This document shows, piece by piece, positions 1-8,965 of a stretch of 64,000 nt of DNA. The notes beneath the pieces are model-generated. The model was given only the letters and a program-made list of their open reading frames with translations, did not search any database and was not told the DNA's origin. The stretch comes from Streptomyces sp. CB02959 (lineage in GTDB: Bacteria > Actinomycetota > Actinomycetes > Streptomycetales > Streptomycetaceae), in assembly GCF_002803155.1 (NCBI RefSeq), contig NZ_NNBP01000028.1:124001-188000 (forward strand), in the 5' to 3' direction. The stretch's first letter is position 1. Every line of letters starts with the position of its first letter. A program made the translations under genes and the position numbers.

Positions 1-578
1 TGCGCGAAGGCCGCCGCGTTGACCTCCAGCCAGGCCGCGTCGTCGGTGTCCGGCTGGAAGGTCCGCACCGTCACCCCCTCCGCGAGCACCGGCTCCGGCA
101 GGTCCAGGTCGGCCAGCGCCCGCCGCATCTGCCGGAGCTCCCGGAACATCGTCAGCCCCAGCGTCTGCGCCAGGTGCCGGGCGGCCGGGTGCCCGCCGTG
201 CGCCCACACCCGCAGCCGGCGCCCGGACTGGACGAGGAGTTCACCGCCCAGCGCCCGGCCGTGGCCGCGGCCGCGGTAGCCCGGGTGGACGACCAGCTCG
301 GCGGCCGGCGCCTCCACCGGGTCGGTGTCCTCCAGTTGCCCGTACCCGACCAGCTCCTCGCCGTCCTCCCCCGGCGCGAACACCAGCACATGCCGGACGC
401 CGTCCCGCCGGCCGCCCCGCAGCTGGAGCCGCCCCTGCTCGGACACGGCCGGCTGCCCGTCCGTCCGCGCGGCCCGTTCGATCAGCTCAAGGACGGCCGC
501 GGCCGCTTCCGGCGCGAGCTCGTCGACCACCTGGATCCTGCGGCCGGTCCGGCCCATCTCCTGTGCAGCGTCAGTCAT
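1..578 (-). CDS. mshD: Mycothiol synthase MshD, N-terminal part (truncated by window edge)
   Basis: MshD transfers acetyl from acetyl-CoA to the cysteine amine of Cys-GlcN-Ins, the last step of mycothiol synthesis in the cytosol. Only the first 192 residues are in the window; the stop lies beyond position 1. The reading begins MTDAAQEMGRTGRRIQVVDE. A GNAT acetyl-CoA loop is seen at about residues 97-112 (VHPGYRGRGHGRALGG). MshD has two tandem GNAT domains; the N-terminal one and the linker are visible here. The ATG at 578 has no strong ribosome site. Family and position beside a 5'-nucleotidase fit the Streptomyces gene. Confidence 0.88.
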   Translation of the reverse strand, partial: MTDAAQEMGRTGRRIQVVDELAPEAAAAVLELIERAARTDGQPAVSEQGRLQLRGGRRDGVRHVLVFAPGEDGEELVGYGQLEDTDPVEAPAAELVVHPGYRGRGHGRALGGELLVQSGRRLRVWAHGGHPAARHLAQTLGLTMFRELRQMRRALADLDLPEPVLAEGVTVRTFQPDTDDAAWLEVNAAAFA

Positions 579-744
579 GCCTGAAGCGTACGACGCTGCC
601 GCGACGTCACGCGGGTGCCGCGGACGCCGCCGCGATCCGTCCGGTCATCGCACGGCCACCGAGCCGTAAGCCGCCGACCCCTATCCCTCTACGCGCGTCG
701 ACAATATGCTGCGGTCCGCTCAGCACCATCCACGGAGGGGAACC

Positions 745-2598
745 ATGCCACCGACACCTCAACGGCGCCGTCTCGCCCGCAGATTGGCGGCCGGCGCCGC
801 CGTGCTCGCCACCGCCGCGGGCGTCGCGCTGACCGCCACCGCGCCGCCCGCCGGCGCCGACAGCGGCAGCGCCCACCGCCCCGCCGGCACGGTCGACGTC
901 CAGTTGCTCTCCTTCAACGACTTCCACGGCAACCTCGAACCGCCGCAGGGCTCCTCCGGCACCGTCGAGGAGCTCCAGCCCGACGGCAGCAGGAAAACCG
1001 TCCCGGCCGGCGGCGTCGCGTACCTGGCGCAGTCCCTCCGCACCGCCCGCAAGGGCCACCCGTACTCCGTCACCGCGGCGGCCGGCGACATGATCGGCGC
1101 CAGCCCGCTGCTGTCCGGCCTCTTCCACGACGAGCCGACCATCGAGGCGATGAACAAGCTCGGCCTCGACGTCACCTCGGTCGGCAACCACGAATTCGAC
1201 GAGGGCCGCGCCGAGTTGACGCGGATGCAGCGCGGCGGCTGCCACCCCAAGGACGGCTGCTACGAGAAGGGCAAGACCTTCCGGGGCGCCGACTTCCCCT
1301 ACCTCGCCGCCAACGTCACCGACGACAGGACCGGCAAGCCGATCCTCAAGCCGTACACCGTCTGGCAGCACAAGGGCGTCAAGATCGGCTTCATCGGTGT
1401 GACGCTCAAGGGCACCCCGGACATCGTCAACGCCGACGGCGTCAAGGGCCTGACGTTCCACGACGAGGTCACCACGATCAACAAGTACGCACGGGTCCTC
1501 GACCGCCAGGGCGTCAAGGCGATCGTCGCGCTCATCCACGAGGGCGGCCTGCCCGCCTCCACCTCGTACAACTACGACTGCGACAGCCCCGGGCCGGGAT
1601 GGGGGTCCCCCCGGTCGAGCGGAGCCGAGACCGGGGGAGGGATCTCCGGGCCGATCGTGGACATCGCCAAGCACGTCAGCCCCCAGGTGGACGCGCTGGT
1701 CACCGGCCACACCCACCAGTCCTACACCTGCACCGTCCCCGACCCGGCCGGCCACCCCCGCACGGTCACCTCGGCCGCGTCCTACGGCCGCCTCTACACC
1801 GACACCACGCTCACCTACGACCGCCGGACCCACGACATCGTGCGCACCGCGGTCCACGGCCCGCACGCCGCCAACCACGTCGTGAACCGCACCCAGCCGC
1901 CGGCGCCGGACATGACGTCCCTGATCACCCGCTGGAACAAGCTCGCCGCGCCCGTCGCCGAGAAGCCCGTCGGCTACCTCTCCGCCGACATCAACGGCCG
2001 CGGCGCCGGCACCCCCGAAGAACCCCTGGGCGATCTGATCGCCGACGCCCAGCTGGCGGCCACCCGGGACGCCGGCAAGGGCGGCGCCCAGCTCGCGCTG
2101 ATGAACCCCGGCGGCATCCGCTCCGACCTCGCCTACAAGGCGTCGGGCAAGGAGGGCGACGGCGTCGTCACCTACGCCGAGGCGTTCACCGTCCAGCCGT
2201 TCACCAACATGACCAACGTCGTGAACCTGACCGGCGCGCAGCTCCTGGCCGCCCTCCAGCAGCAGGTCAGCGGCCCCAACGAGGCGTCCCCCAAGATCCT
2301 TCAGATCTCCGAGGGCCTGGCCTACACCCTCGACATGACCAAGCAGGGCGCCGCCCGCGTCGTCGCCGACTCGGTCAGGGTGAGCGGCTCCCCGCTCGAC
2401 CCCGCCAAGACCTACCGCGTCGCGATGAACGAGTTCCTGGCCGGCGGCGGCGACGGCTTCCCCGCCCTGAAGCAGGGCACCGACAAGTACGTCGGCCCGT
2501 CGGACCTGGACGCCCTCACCGCCTATCTGACGGCGCACTCCACCCCGACCGCCCCGCTCGCCCCGCCCAAGGCGGACCGCATCACGGTCGTGAAGTGA
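745..2598 (+). CDS. Secreted bifunctional metallophosphatase / 5'-nucleotidase
   Basis: 617 residues. It is probably exported and dephosphorylates nucleotides or other phosphate esters outside the cell. A Tat- or Sec-like signal (RRRLARRLAAGAAVLATAAG) is followed by an N-terminal metallophosphoesterase domain with FNDFHGN (about residue 57), AAGDMIG, GNHEFDEG (about 147) and GHTH (about 320). The C-terminal 5'-nucleotidase domain has NPGGIRSD (about 453) and the substrate-stacking region around PFTNM. The ATG at 745 follows GGAGGGG at 734-740; an upstream in-frame ATG at 706 lacks such a site. Codons near 1600-1641 form a palindromic insertion listed separately. A 13-bp hairpin ends the transcript. 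Confidence 0.9.
   Translation: MPPTPQRRRLARRLAAGAAVLATAAGVALTATAPPAGADSGSAHRPAGTVDVQLLSFNDFHGNLEPPQGSSGTVEELQPDGSRKTVPAGGVAYLAQSLRTARKGHPYSVTAAAGDMIGASPLLSGLFHDEPTIEAMNKLGLDVTSVGNHEFDEGRAELTRMQRGGCHPKDGCYEKGKTFRGADFPYLAANVTDDRTGKPILKPYTVWQHKGVKIGFIGVTLKGTPDIVNADGVKGLTFHDEVTTINKYARVLDRQGVKAIVALIHEGGLPASTSYNYDCDSPGPGWGSPRSSGAETGGGISGPIVDIAKHVSPQVDALVTGHTHQSYTCTVPDPAGHPRTVTSAASYGRLYTDTTLTYDRRTHDIVRTAVHGPHAANHVVNRTQPPAPDMTSLITRWNKLAAPVAEKPVGYLSADINGRGAGTPEEPLGDLIADAQLAATRDAGKGGAQLALMNPGGIRSDLAYKASGKEGDGVVTYAEAFTVQPFTNMTNVVNLTGAQLLAALQQQVSGPNEASPKILQISEGLAYTLDMTKQGAARVVADSVRVSGSPLDPAKTYRVAMNEFLAGGGDGFPALKQGTDKYVGPSDLDALTAYLTAHSTPTAPLAPPKADRITVVK
1600..1641. repeat. In-frame palindromic mini-element inside the 5'-nucleotidase gene
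   Basis: The stretch reads GGGGGTCCCC, then CCCCCGGTC (1608-1616), a 12-nt loop, GACCGGGGG (1629-1637) and AGGG. It adds roughly 14 codons (WGSPRSSGAETGGG) just after the conserved YNYDCDSPG segment and keeps the frame. Short G5/C5 palindromes of this kind are scattered in Streptomyces genomes; that it is an insertion is my inference from the low-complexity, family-untypical peptide. Confidence 0.6.
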
Positions 2599-2627
2599 GG
2601 CCGGGGGACTGACACCCCGACCGGAGC

Positions 2628-2656
2628 ACGCCCCCTGTACCGCGTACAGGGGGCGT
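2628..2656. terminator. Bidirectional terminator hairpin
   Basis: Perfect 13-bp inverted repeat ACGCCCCCTGTAC / GTACAGGGGGCGT with a 3-nt loop. It lies between the stops of the 5'-nucleotidase gene (2598) and the convergent NmrA-like gene (2662), so it can serve both. Confidence 0.85.
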
Positions 2657-2661
2657 CGCCG

Positions 2662-3519
2662 TCAGGAGAAGTCCCCGGCGTGCTCCCGCGCCCACTGGGC
2701 GAAGGTGCGGGCCGGGTGGCCGGTGACGCGTTCGACGGTGTCCGTCCGCGCGAAGGCCGGCGCGTCCACCGACTGGCCGAAGAGGCGGACGAGTTGGCGG
2801 GCCGCCGCCAGTGGGAAGTGCGGGCCGGCCATCGCCTCGGCGGCCTCGTCCTCCGAGATCTGCTCGATGCGCGTCGGGCGGCCGACGGCCTCGCCGATGG
2901 CGGCGACCTGCTGGGCGTTGGTCAGCACCTCCGGGCCGGTGAGCCGGTGGACCTGGCCGGCGTGGGCACCGGTGCGGTCCAGGAGCGCGAGAGCGGCGAC
3001 GTCCGCGAGGTCGGCCTCGTGGACGGGCACGCTCCGGGCGCCCGGGTGCGGGTCGCGGACCACGCCGCTCTCGCGGATCGCCGGGGCCCAGTTGAGTGCG
3101 TTCGTCGCGTAGTTGCCGCCCCGGAGGAAGGTCCACTCCAGGCCGGAGTCGCGGACCGCGCGCTCCAGGAGGGCGTGCGAGCGGGCGATGAAGTTGGTCT
3201 CGTCGGCGGGCGTTCCGGTCACCGCGAGGGAGGAGTTGAGGACGATCCGGGAGACGCCCGCCTTCACGGCGGCGTCGATCAGCCGTTCCACGGAGTCGCC
3301 GCCGCCGGCCGCGAGGTTGAGGAAGAGGGCGTCGGCGCCGGCGAGGAGCGGGGCGGGGTCGGTGTCCTCGGTGAGGTCCGCGCGCACCACCTCGACCTGG
3401 GCGGGAAGTCCGGCGCGGGCCGGGTCGCGGGTCAGCGCACGAACCGGAACACCTTCCTCCACAAGGCGGTCGACAAGTCGGCGGCCGATGTTGCCGGTTG
3501 CTCCGGTTACCACGATCAT
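2662..3519 (-). CDS. NmrA-like NAD(P)-binding reductase/sensor (atypical SDR)
   Basis: 285 residues with an N-terminal Rossmann fold: the nucleotide loop VTGATGNIGRR (about residues 4-14), then RALTRDPAR, a typical NADP-contacting segment. No YxxxK catalytic pair is evident, which fits NmrA/HSCARG-type proteins that bind NAD(P) and act as reductases or redox sensors. It resembles NAD(P)H:quinone oxidoreductase-type ytfG proteins. The substrate is unknown. It stands alone, convergent with the nucleotidase gene and divergent from the DUF2993 gene. Confidence 0.8.
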   Translation of the reverse strand: MIVVTGATGNIGRRLVDRLVEEGVPVRALTRDPARAGLPAQVEVVRADLTEDTDPAPLLAGADALFLNLAAGGGDSVERLIDAAVKAGVSRIVLNSSLAVTGTPADETNFIARSHALLERAVRDSGLEWTFLRGGNYATNALNWAPAIRESGVVRDPHPGARSVPVHEADLADVAALALLDRTGAHAGQVHRLTGPEVLTNAQQVAAIGEAVGRPTRIEQISEDEAAEAMAGPHFPLAAARQLVRLFGQSVDAPAFARTDTVERVTGHPARTFAQWAREHAGDFS

Positions 3520-3695
3520 GGGGGTTCCTCCCGAGGGACGCGGCGGCGGAAGCGCGCCGGGGAAGCTGACGGTAGTTCAGGCCGCCCCACGGATGCGGCA
3601 AGATTTTGCCAAGGAGGGCCGGACAACTTTCGCGTATCTCACATTACGCGAGGACGACTTGCACTTCCGGGTCCCGCTCGTGGTGGGATGTGCGG

Positions 3696-5165
3696 ATGCG
3701 AACCCCCACACGCATAGCTTCACCCTCGTCCCCCTCTCCCCACCCGGCCGCCGCTTCCGGTTCCGCTTCCGAAGCCGGCGACCCGCCCCACATAGCCGGG
3801 CGCCCGGACGACCCGCAGGGTGACACCAGAAAGCTCCAGCCGGTCAATCCGTACACGGACCTGGCCGATCTCGCCGATCTGGAACCGGGCCCGGACGCCG
3901 GAACCGCCTCGGGAGCACGGCCCCAGGCGCGGTCCGGAGCACAGCCGTACGGCCCCGGGGACGGCCCGGAGTTCGAGCCGGAGTACGCGCCCTCGCCCCG
4001 GCAGCGCAGCTATCTCAACGAGCGGGACGACGACGCCGACGATCCGCTGGGCCTGGGCCTGCGCTCGGACGAGGACGACGAGGACGCCTGGTCGCCCCCG
4101 AACCACCGGAAGCTGAAGCGGGGCATCAGCCGCTTCGCGGCCGTCCCGCGCACGCTCAAGGCGCTGGTCGCGCTGGCGGCCTGCGCGGGGATACTGGCGC
4201 TCGCCGACCGGTTCGCCGTGCTGTACGCGCAGAACAAGGCCGAGGAGCAGGTCAAGACCGCCCTGAACCTGCACGCCCGGCCCGAGGTGGACATCCACGG
4301 CTTCCCCTTCCTCACCCAGGTCTTCGACAAGCAGCTCGACCAGGTCGACGTGGTGATCCCGGACGTCGCCGCGGACCGGGTCTCGCTGGCGAAGGTGGAG
4401 GCGACCGCCCGGAACATCCGGCTCGACGGCGATCTGCCGACCGCCATCAAGGGCGCCACCATCGGCGAGATGCACGGCAGCGTGCTGCTCGCCTTCGACG
4501 ACATGAACCGCGAACTGGGCGCCTCCCAGGTGAAGTTCAGCGGAGCGGGGCGCAACGGGGTGCGCGCCGTCGGCGAACTGCCGATCGCCGGGCACACCCT
4601 GCGCGTACGGGCCGAGGCGCGTATCCAGCGCAACGGCGAACGGGGGATCTCCACCGAGATCGGGCAGATGCGGCTGGACATCGGCGACGTGGCGGTCTAC
4701 CGCCCGGGCACCGGCAAGGAGGAGGGCCTGCGGCTGACCCAGAAGGGCGCCGTCGAACTCAGCCGGCAGGCCGCCAAGGTCAAGGCGATGCTCAGCATCC
4801 CGGCCATCGCCGAGCGGATCGGCATCCCCCGGGAGTACATCGACGACGCCCTGCGCAGCGACGACAAGCTGCACGACCTGATCGGCACGCCGCGCTTCGT
4901 GCACCAGCTGATGAACGTCAACCTCGTCGACGTGGTGATGGAGCACCCCTGGCTGCTCCAGAAGGTCGGCATCGACGCGAAGATGCTGGGCGCCCTGACC
5001 GATCTGACGAAGCCTCAGCTCGCCGACCGCCTGTCGCTCTCCTTCCAGCTCCCCAAGACCCCCGGCGATGTGCGGCTGCGCAACATCACCGTGGAGAGCG
5101 ACGGCATCCACGCCGATCTCACCGGCTCGAACCTGCCCTTCGGCGACGCCGCGAAGGGGAAGTAG
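3696..5165 (+). CDS. DUF2993 (LmeA-like) membrane-anchored protein, long paralog
   Basis: 489 residues. The first ~130 are acidic, Pro/Gly-rich and presumably disordered in the cytosol. One transmembrane segment follows (LKALVALAACAGILALADRF, about residues 151-170), then a DUF2993 domain with the family-typical 'GFPFLTQV' near residue 204. DUF2993 proteins such as mycobacterial LmeA bind phospholipid in the cell envelope; the role in Streptomyces is not known. The ATG at 3696 is chosen because upstream residues look non-coding. A second, shorter paralog lies at 18331-19032. Confidence 0.72.
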   Translation: MRTPTRIASPSSPSPHPAAASGSASEAGDPPHIAGRPDDPQGDTRKLQPVNPYTDLADLADLEPGPDAGTASGARPQARSGAQPYGPGDGPEFEPEYAPSPRQRSYLNERDDDADDPLGLGLRSDEDDEDAWSPPNHRKLKRGISRFAAVPRTLKALVALAACAGILALADRFAVLYAQNKAEEQVKTALNLHARPEVDIHGFPFLTQVFDKQLDQVDVVIPDVAADRVSLAKVEATARNIRLDGDLPTAIKGATIGEMHGSVLLAFDDMNRELGASQVKFSGAGRNGVRAVGELPIAGHTLRVRAEARIQRNGERGISTEIGQMRLDIGDVAVYRPGTGKEEGLRLTQKGAVELSRQAAKVKAMLSIPAIAERIGIPREYIDDALRSDDKLHDLIGTPRFVHQLMNVNLVDVVMEHPWLLQKVGIDAKMLGALTDLTKPQLADRLSLSFQLPKTPGDVRLRNITVESDGIHADLTGSNLPFGDAAKGK

Positions 5166-5206
5166 CCCCGGGGAAGCAGCCCCGGGAGGGGCACTGCGGG
5201 CCGGGC

Positions 5207-6898
5207 CTACGCCCGAGGCGCCCCCTGCTCCCCCGGACCGGTCTGCTCCCCGGGAGCGCCCTGCTCCCCCGGCGCCGCCGCCCGGCCCGGCGCGGCGCCC
5301 GCGCTCCCCGGTGCGTCCGGGGGCGGGGTGGTCGCGCCCGGCAGGGTCAGCAGGGCCTGCGTGCCGCCGCCGGGGGCGTTCCGCAGGCGTACGCCGCCGC
5401 CGGACTGCTCCGCCGTGCGGGCCACGATGGACAGGCCCAGACCGCTGCCGGGGAGGCTGCGGGCGGAAGGGGAGCGCCAGAAGCGTTCGAAGACGTGTGG
5501 GAGTTCGTCGGGCGGGATGCCGGGGCCGTGGTCCCGGACGGTCAGCGCACCGCCGGCCAGCCGGACCTCGACCGTGCCGCCGGACGGGCTGAACTTCACG
5601 GCGTTGTCCAGGAGGTTGACCACCGCGCGCTCCAGCGCGGTCGGCTCGGCGCGGACGTACCAGGGGTCGAGGTCGGCGGTGATGGTGAGCGACGGGCCGC
5701 GCAACCTGGCCCGTTCGAGGGCGGTGCCGACGATGTCGTGGAGGGCGACCACCCGCAGGGCCGACGCGCCGCCGGCGCCCGTCTCCGAGGGGCGGGAGAG
5801 CACCTGGAGGTCGCCGATCAGCGCTGCCAGCTCACCCATCTGGGCCTTCACCGACACGAGCAGGGCCTCCTTGTCCGCGGCCGGGATCGGGCGGCCGGAG
5901 CGCTCGCTGCGCTCCAGGAGGTCGATGTTGGTCCGCAGCGACGTCAGGGGGGTGCGGAGCTCGTGGCCGGCGTCGGCGATCAGCTGCTGCTGGAGGTCGC
6001 GGGAGGCGGCCAGCGCGGCGGTCATCGCGTTGAACGACCGGGACAGCCGGGCGATTTCGTCCTCGCCGTCGGTGGGGATCCGGATGGTGAGGTCCTGGGT
6101 GCGGGCGACGTGCTCGACGGCGGCGGTCAACCGGTCGACGGGCTTGAGGGCCGCCCGGGCCACCCACAGGCCGGCGGTCGCCGCGCCCAGCACTCCGACG
6201 CCGGCGACGACCAGCAGCACCAGCGCGAGGTGGTTGAGCGGGTCGGTGACCTGGTCCATCGGCGCGGCCACCGAGATGGCCAGGCGGTTGCCCTGGGCGT
6301 CGGCGATCGGGCCGCGGTACGGGACGGTCGAGACCCGCATCTCGGCGCCGTTCTCGTCCTTGGTGGTGTGGACGGCGCCGGCCAGCCGCCCGTCGGCGAC
6401 CGCCTGGTCCACGCGCTGCGCGGGGATGGGCGCCTTGTTGGGCGAGGTGCAGACGTAGCCGCTCGCGGAGACCAGCTGGATGGTGTACGGCGTGGGTTGG
6501 AAGCGGACGTTCAGCGGGCTGCCGGCGCAGCGGGCGCTGATCGCCTGGACGTAGTCGGAGTTCACCTCGACCGTGCTCAGGCTGGTGTCGAGCTGCTCGG
6601 TGAGCCGGTCCCGGGTGATCAGCCAGCAGGCGGCGGCCGACAGCGCCACCGCGAAGGCCACCGCGACCGCGATCAGCAGTGCCAGCCGGGAGCGCAGCGG
6701 CAACTGGTGGAACCTGGTCAGGCCGAAGGAGCCGCCGGACGGGGCCGCGCCGCCCGGGCCCCCGGCGTCCGGGCCGCCGGCGTCCGGGCCGCCGACGCCG
6801 GCGTGGCCGCCGCCGGAGCGGGCCGCGCCGCCCTGGGGGCCCGCCGTGCCTTGCGCCTCGGGAGCGGGTGTCTCGTGGACGTCGCCGGTGCCGCTCAT
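5207..6898 (-). CDS. Sensor histidine kinase, MprB-like
   Basis: 563 residues: a disordered Gly/Pro/Ala N-terminus; TM1 at about 60-82; an extracytoplasmic sensor region; TM2 at about 220-247; HAMP; a HisKA phosphoacceptor in DAGHELRTPLTSLRTNIDLL; an N box NLLDNAVKFSP; G boxes DHGPGIP and GSGLGLSIVA. The HisKA motif is nearly identical to mycobacterial MprB. Its ATG overlaps the regulator's stop as ATGA (6895-6898), so the two are translationally coupled. With the upstream HtrA-like protease the set resembles MprAB-PepD, which responds to envelope stress. The C-terminal tail is rich in PGEQGAPGEQ repeats. Confidence 0.88.
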   Translation of the reverse strand: MSGTGDVHETPAPEAQGTAGPQGGAARSGGGHAGVGGPDAGGPDAGGPGGAAPSGGSFGLTRFHQLPLRSRLALLIAVAVAFAVALSAAACWLITRDRLTEQLDTSLSTVEVNSDYVQAISARCAGSPLNVRFQPTPYTIQLVSASGYVCTSPNKAPIPAQRVDQAVADGRLAGAVHTTKDENGAEMRVSTVPYRGPIADAQGNRLAISVAAPMDQVTDPLNHLALVLLVVAGVGVLGAATAGLWVARAALKPVDRLTAAVEHVARTQDLTIRIPTDGEDEIARLSRSFNAMTAALAASRDLQQQLIADAGHELRTPLTSLRTNIDLLERSERSGRPIPAADKEALLVSVKAQMGELAALIGDLQVLSRPSETGAGGASALRVVALHDIVGTALERARLRGPSLTITADLDPWYVRAEPTALERAVVNLLDNAVKFSPSGGTVEVRLAGGALTVRDHGPGIPPDELPHVFERFWRSPSARSLPGSGLGLSIVARTAEQSGGGVRLRNAPGGGTQALLTLPGATTPPPDAPGSAGAAPGRAAAPGEQGAPGEQTGPGEQGAPRA

Positions 6899-7635
6899 TC
6901 CGCGCCGCCCTCCAACCGCAGCACATAGCCCACCCCGCGCACGGTGTGGACCAGCCGCGGTTCGCCGCCCGCCTCGGTCTTGCGGCGCAGGTACATCACG
7001 TACACGTCCAGGGAGTTGGAGGTGGGCTCGAAGTCGAAGCCCCAGACGGCCTTGAGGATCTGCTCGCGGGTGAGCACCTGCCGCGGATGGGCCAGGAACA
7101 TCTCCAGGAGCGTGAACTCCGTGCGGGTCAGCTCGACGGGGCGGTTGCCGCGGGTGACCTCGCGGGTGGCGAGATTCATCCGCAGGTCGGCGAAGGTCAG
7201 CAGCTCGCTCTCGTCGGGCCGGGCGGTACCGGCCGCCGTGGCGTACGAGCTGCGGCGGAGCAGGGCGCGGATCCGGGCCAGCAGCTCGTCCAGCTCGAAG
7301 GGCTTGACGAGGTAGTCGTCGGCGCCGGCGTCCAGGCCGGTGACCCGGTCGCCGACGGTGTCCCGGGCGGTCAGCATCAGGATCGGGACGGTCACCCCGC
7401 CCGCCCGCAGTCGGCGGGCGGCGGTCAGGCCGTCCATCCGGGGCATCAGCACGTCCAGCACGATGAGTTCGGGGTCGTAGGCGGCGACCTTCTCCACCGC
7501 GTCCAGACCGTCGACGGCCTGCTCGGTCCCGTACCCCTCGAAGGCGAGCGAGCGCTGGAGCGCCTCGCGGACCGCGGGCTCGTCGTCGACGATCAGGATG
7601 CGGGCGGGGTGATCACCGTGCTCGGCGGGGCTCAT
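6895..7635 (-). CDS. OmpR/PhoB-family response regulator, MprA-like
   Basis: 246 residues. The receiver domain has the acidic pair DDEP (about 18-21), the phosphorylation Asp in LIVLDVLMPRMDG (about 60), and the Lys in YLVKPFEL. A winged-helix output domain follows (about 150-240), ending in the typical YVMYLRRK / VRGVGYVLR. It forms a transcription unit with the downstream kinase (4-nt overlap). The neighbouring protease promoter carries spaced TTCTCA repeats, a plausible target of this regulator. Confidence 0.9.
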   Translation of the reverse strand: MSPAEHGDHPARILIVDDEPAVREALQRSLAFEGYGTEQAVDGLDAVEKVAAYDPELIVLDVLMPRMDGLTAARRLRAGGVTVPILMLTARDTVGDRVTGLDAGADDYLVKPFELDELLARIRALLRRSSYATAAGTARPDESELLTFADLRMNLATREVTRGNRPVELTRTEFTLLEMFLAHPRQVLTREQILKAVWGFDFEPTSNSLDVYVMYLRRKTEAGGEPRLVHTVRGVGYVLRLEGGAE

Positions 7636-7724
7636 GTGCGCGACTACCTCGGATTGCGTGACGAACGACCGACTGGACCTTTCCTGGCTTCAGCCTGACA
7701 CGGATACCGCACCGGCGGACGCCC

Positions 7725-7747
7725 TGTGGACAACCGCCTGTGGACAA
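7725..7747 (-). promoter_or_regulatory. Two tandem consensus DnaA boxes
   Basis: TTGTCCACA occurs twice on the minus strand (7725-7733 and 7739-7747), 14 bp apart, embedded in a direct repeat CCTGTGGACAACCG. TTGTCCACA is the preferred Streptomyces DnaA box. They lie between the protease stop (7806) and the response-regulator start (7635), about 90-110 bp upstream of that start codon. DnaA binding here is inferred. Confidence 0.6.
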
Positions 7748-7805
7748 CCGCCGCCCGAGCGGCGGCCCCGCCCGGAGGCCGCCCGGGAGACTGCCCGGGA
7801 ACCGC

Positions 7806-8942
7806 TCAGACCCCGCTGTTCCCGCCTCCGCTGCCCCCGCCGCGCAGCGCGTCGAGGTCGGCCTTGACGGTGTTGATCGGTATCGCGAAGCCGAGGCCGA
7901 CGCTGCCCGCCTGGCTGCTGTCCGACGAACTGGGCGAGTACATCGCCGAGTTGATGCCGATGATCTGGCCCTGCATGTTGATCAGGGCGCCGCCGGAGTT
8001 GCCCGGGTTGAGCGCGGCGTCGGTCTGTATCGCCTTGTAGGTCGTCTTGGACGAGCCGGTGTCGCCGTTGTACTGGTTGCCGCCGAACTCGAACGGCCAG
8101 CCACCGCCGCCGCCCCCGAAGAAGCCGCGGCCCTGGCCCTGATCCTGGCCCTGCCCCTGGTCCTGTCCCTGGCCCTGCCCCTGGCCGCCCTCCTTGGGGA
8201 CCGAGACATCGCGGTTGAGCGCCGAGACGATGCCGCTGGTCACCGAGCCGGTGAGGCCCTCCGGCGAGCCGATCGCGACGACCGGGTCGCCGACCACGAG
8301 CTTGCTGGAGTCGCCCAGCACCGCGTGCGTCAGCCCCTTGCCGCCGTCGACCTTGATCAGTGCCAGGTCCTTGTCCGGGTCGGTGCCGACGACCGTCGCG
8401 GTCTTCTTGCTGCCGTCGCTGAAGGTGACGCTCACCGTGCGCGCGCCGGCCACCACGTGGTTGTTGGTGACGATCTCGCCGCTGCTGGTGATCACCACGC
8501 CGGAGCCGGTGGACTGGCCGCCGGACGTCCGCGCCTGGATCTCCACGATGGCCGGGCTGACCGCCTTGGCCACCCCGGCGACGCCGCTGCCGCCGCCGGA
8601 GTTCTGGCCGGCGTTGACGAGCGGGGTGGAGATGCCACCGGACGTGGTGTTCTGCTGCGTGGCGCCGGCGATCAGCGCCGCGCTGCCGCCGCCGATCAGA
8701 CCCGAGGCCAGTGCCACCGCCGCGATCAGCGCGATCGGCCGCCGGGCCCGGCGCCGCGGCTCCGGCGCACCGGCTCCGCCCGCGTCCGGCATCCCCGGCG
8801 TGTACGGGGGCGGCGGCGGTACCTCGCCGTGCGCCCGGTCCGCGCCGTGGTCGCTGCTGTGGCCGGTGCCGTATTCGGTGCCGTAGGCGTACGGCCGGTC
8901 CTGGGGCATCTCATCGCCGCTGCGGCGGTAGCTCTCGGTCAT
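7806..8942 (-). CDS. HtrA/DegP-like trypsin-family serine protease, membrane anchored, no PDZ
   Basis: 378 residues. A Pro/Gly-rich cytosolic N-terminus precedes one TM segment (IALIAAVALASGLIGGG, about 71-88). The protease domain carries the triad His (TNNHVV), Asp (DKDLALIKV) and Ser (NPGNSGGAL). A Gly-Gln repeat (GQGQGQDQGQGQDQ) and a Gly-rich stretch sit between Asp and Ser. The protein ends after the protease domain, so the C-terminal PDZ domain usual in PepD/DegP is missing. It is co-directional with the two-component genes, like MprAB-PepD. There is no ribosome site before the ATG; the promoter repeats suggest a leaderless mRNA. Confidence 0.88.
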   Translation of the reverse strand: MTESYRRSGDEMPQDRPYAYGTEYGTGHSSDHGADRAHGEVPPPPPYTPGMPDAGGAGAPEPRRRARRPIALIAAVALASGLIGGGSAALIAGATQQNTTSGGISTPLVNAGQNSGGGSGVAGVAKAVSPAIVEIQARTSGGQSTGSGVVITSSGEIVTNNHVVAGARTVSVTFSDGSKKTATVVGTDPDKDLALIKVDGGKGLTHAVLGDSSKLVVGDPVVAIGSPEGLTGSVTSGIVSALNRDVSVPKEGGQGQGQGQDQGQGQDQGQGRGFFGGGGGGWPFEFGGNQYNGDTGSSKTTYKAIQTDAALNPGNSGGALINMQGQIIGINSAMYSPSSSDSSQAGSVGLGFAIPINTVKADLDALRGGGSGGGNSGV

Positions 8943-8965
8943 ACGGATGACTCTGCGGCCGCTGC

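Noticed and set aside
607..2538. Long reverse-strand ORF opposite the 5'-nucleotidase gene
   Set aside because: Gly/Val/Asp/Arg-rich shadow typical of GC-rich DNA; the opposite frame has a full recognisable protein.
3611..3620. AAGGAGGG, a strong ribosome-site sequence
   Set aside because: No start codon at a workable distance on the plus strand; taken as chance.
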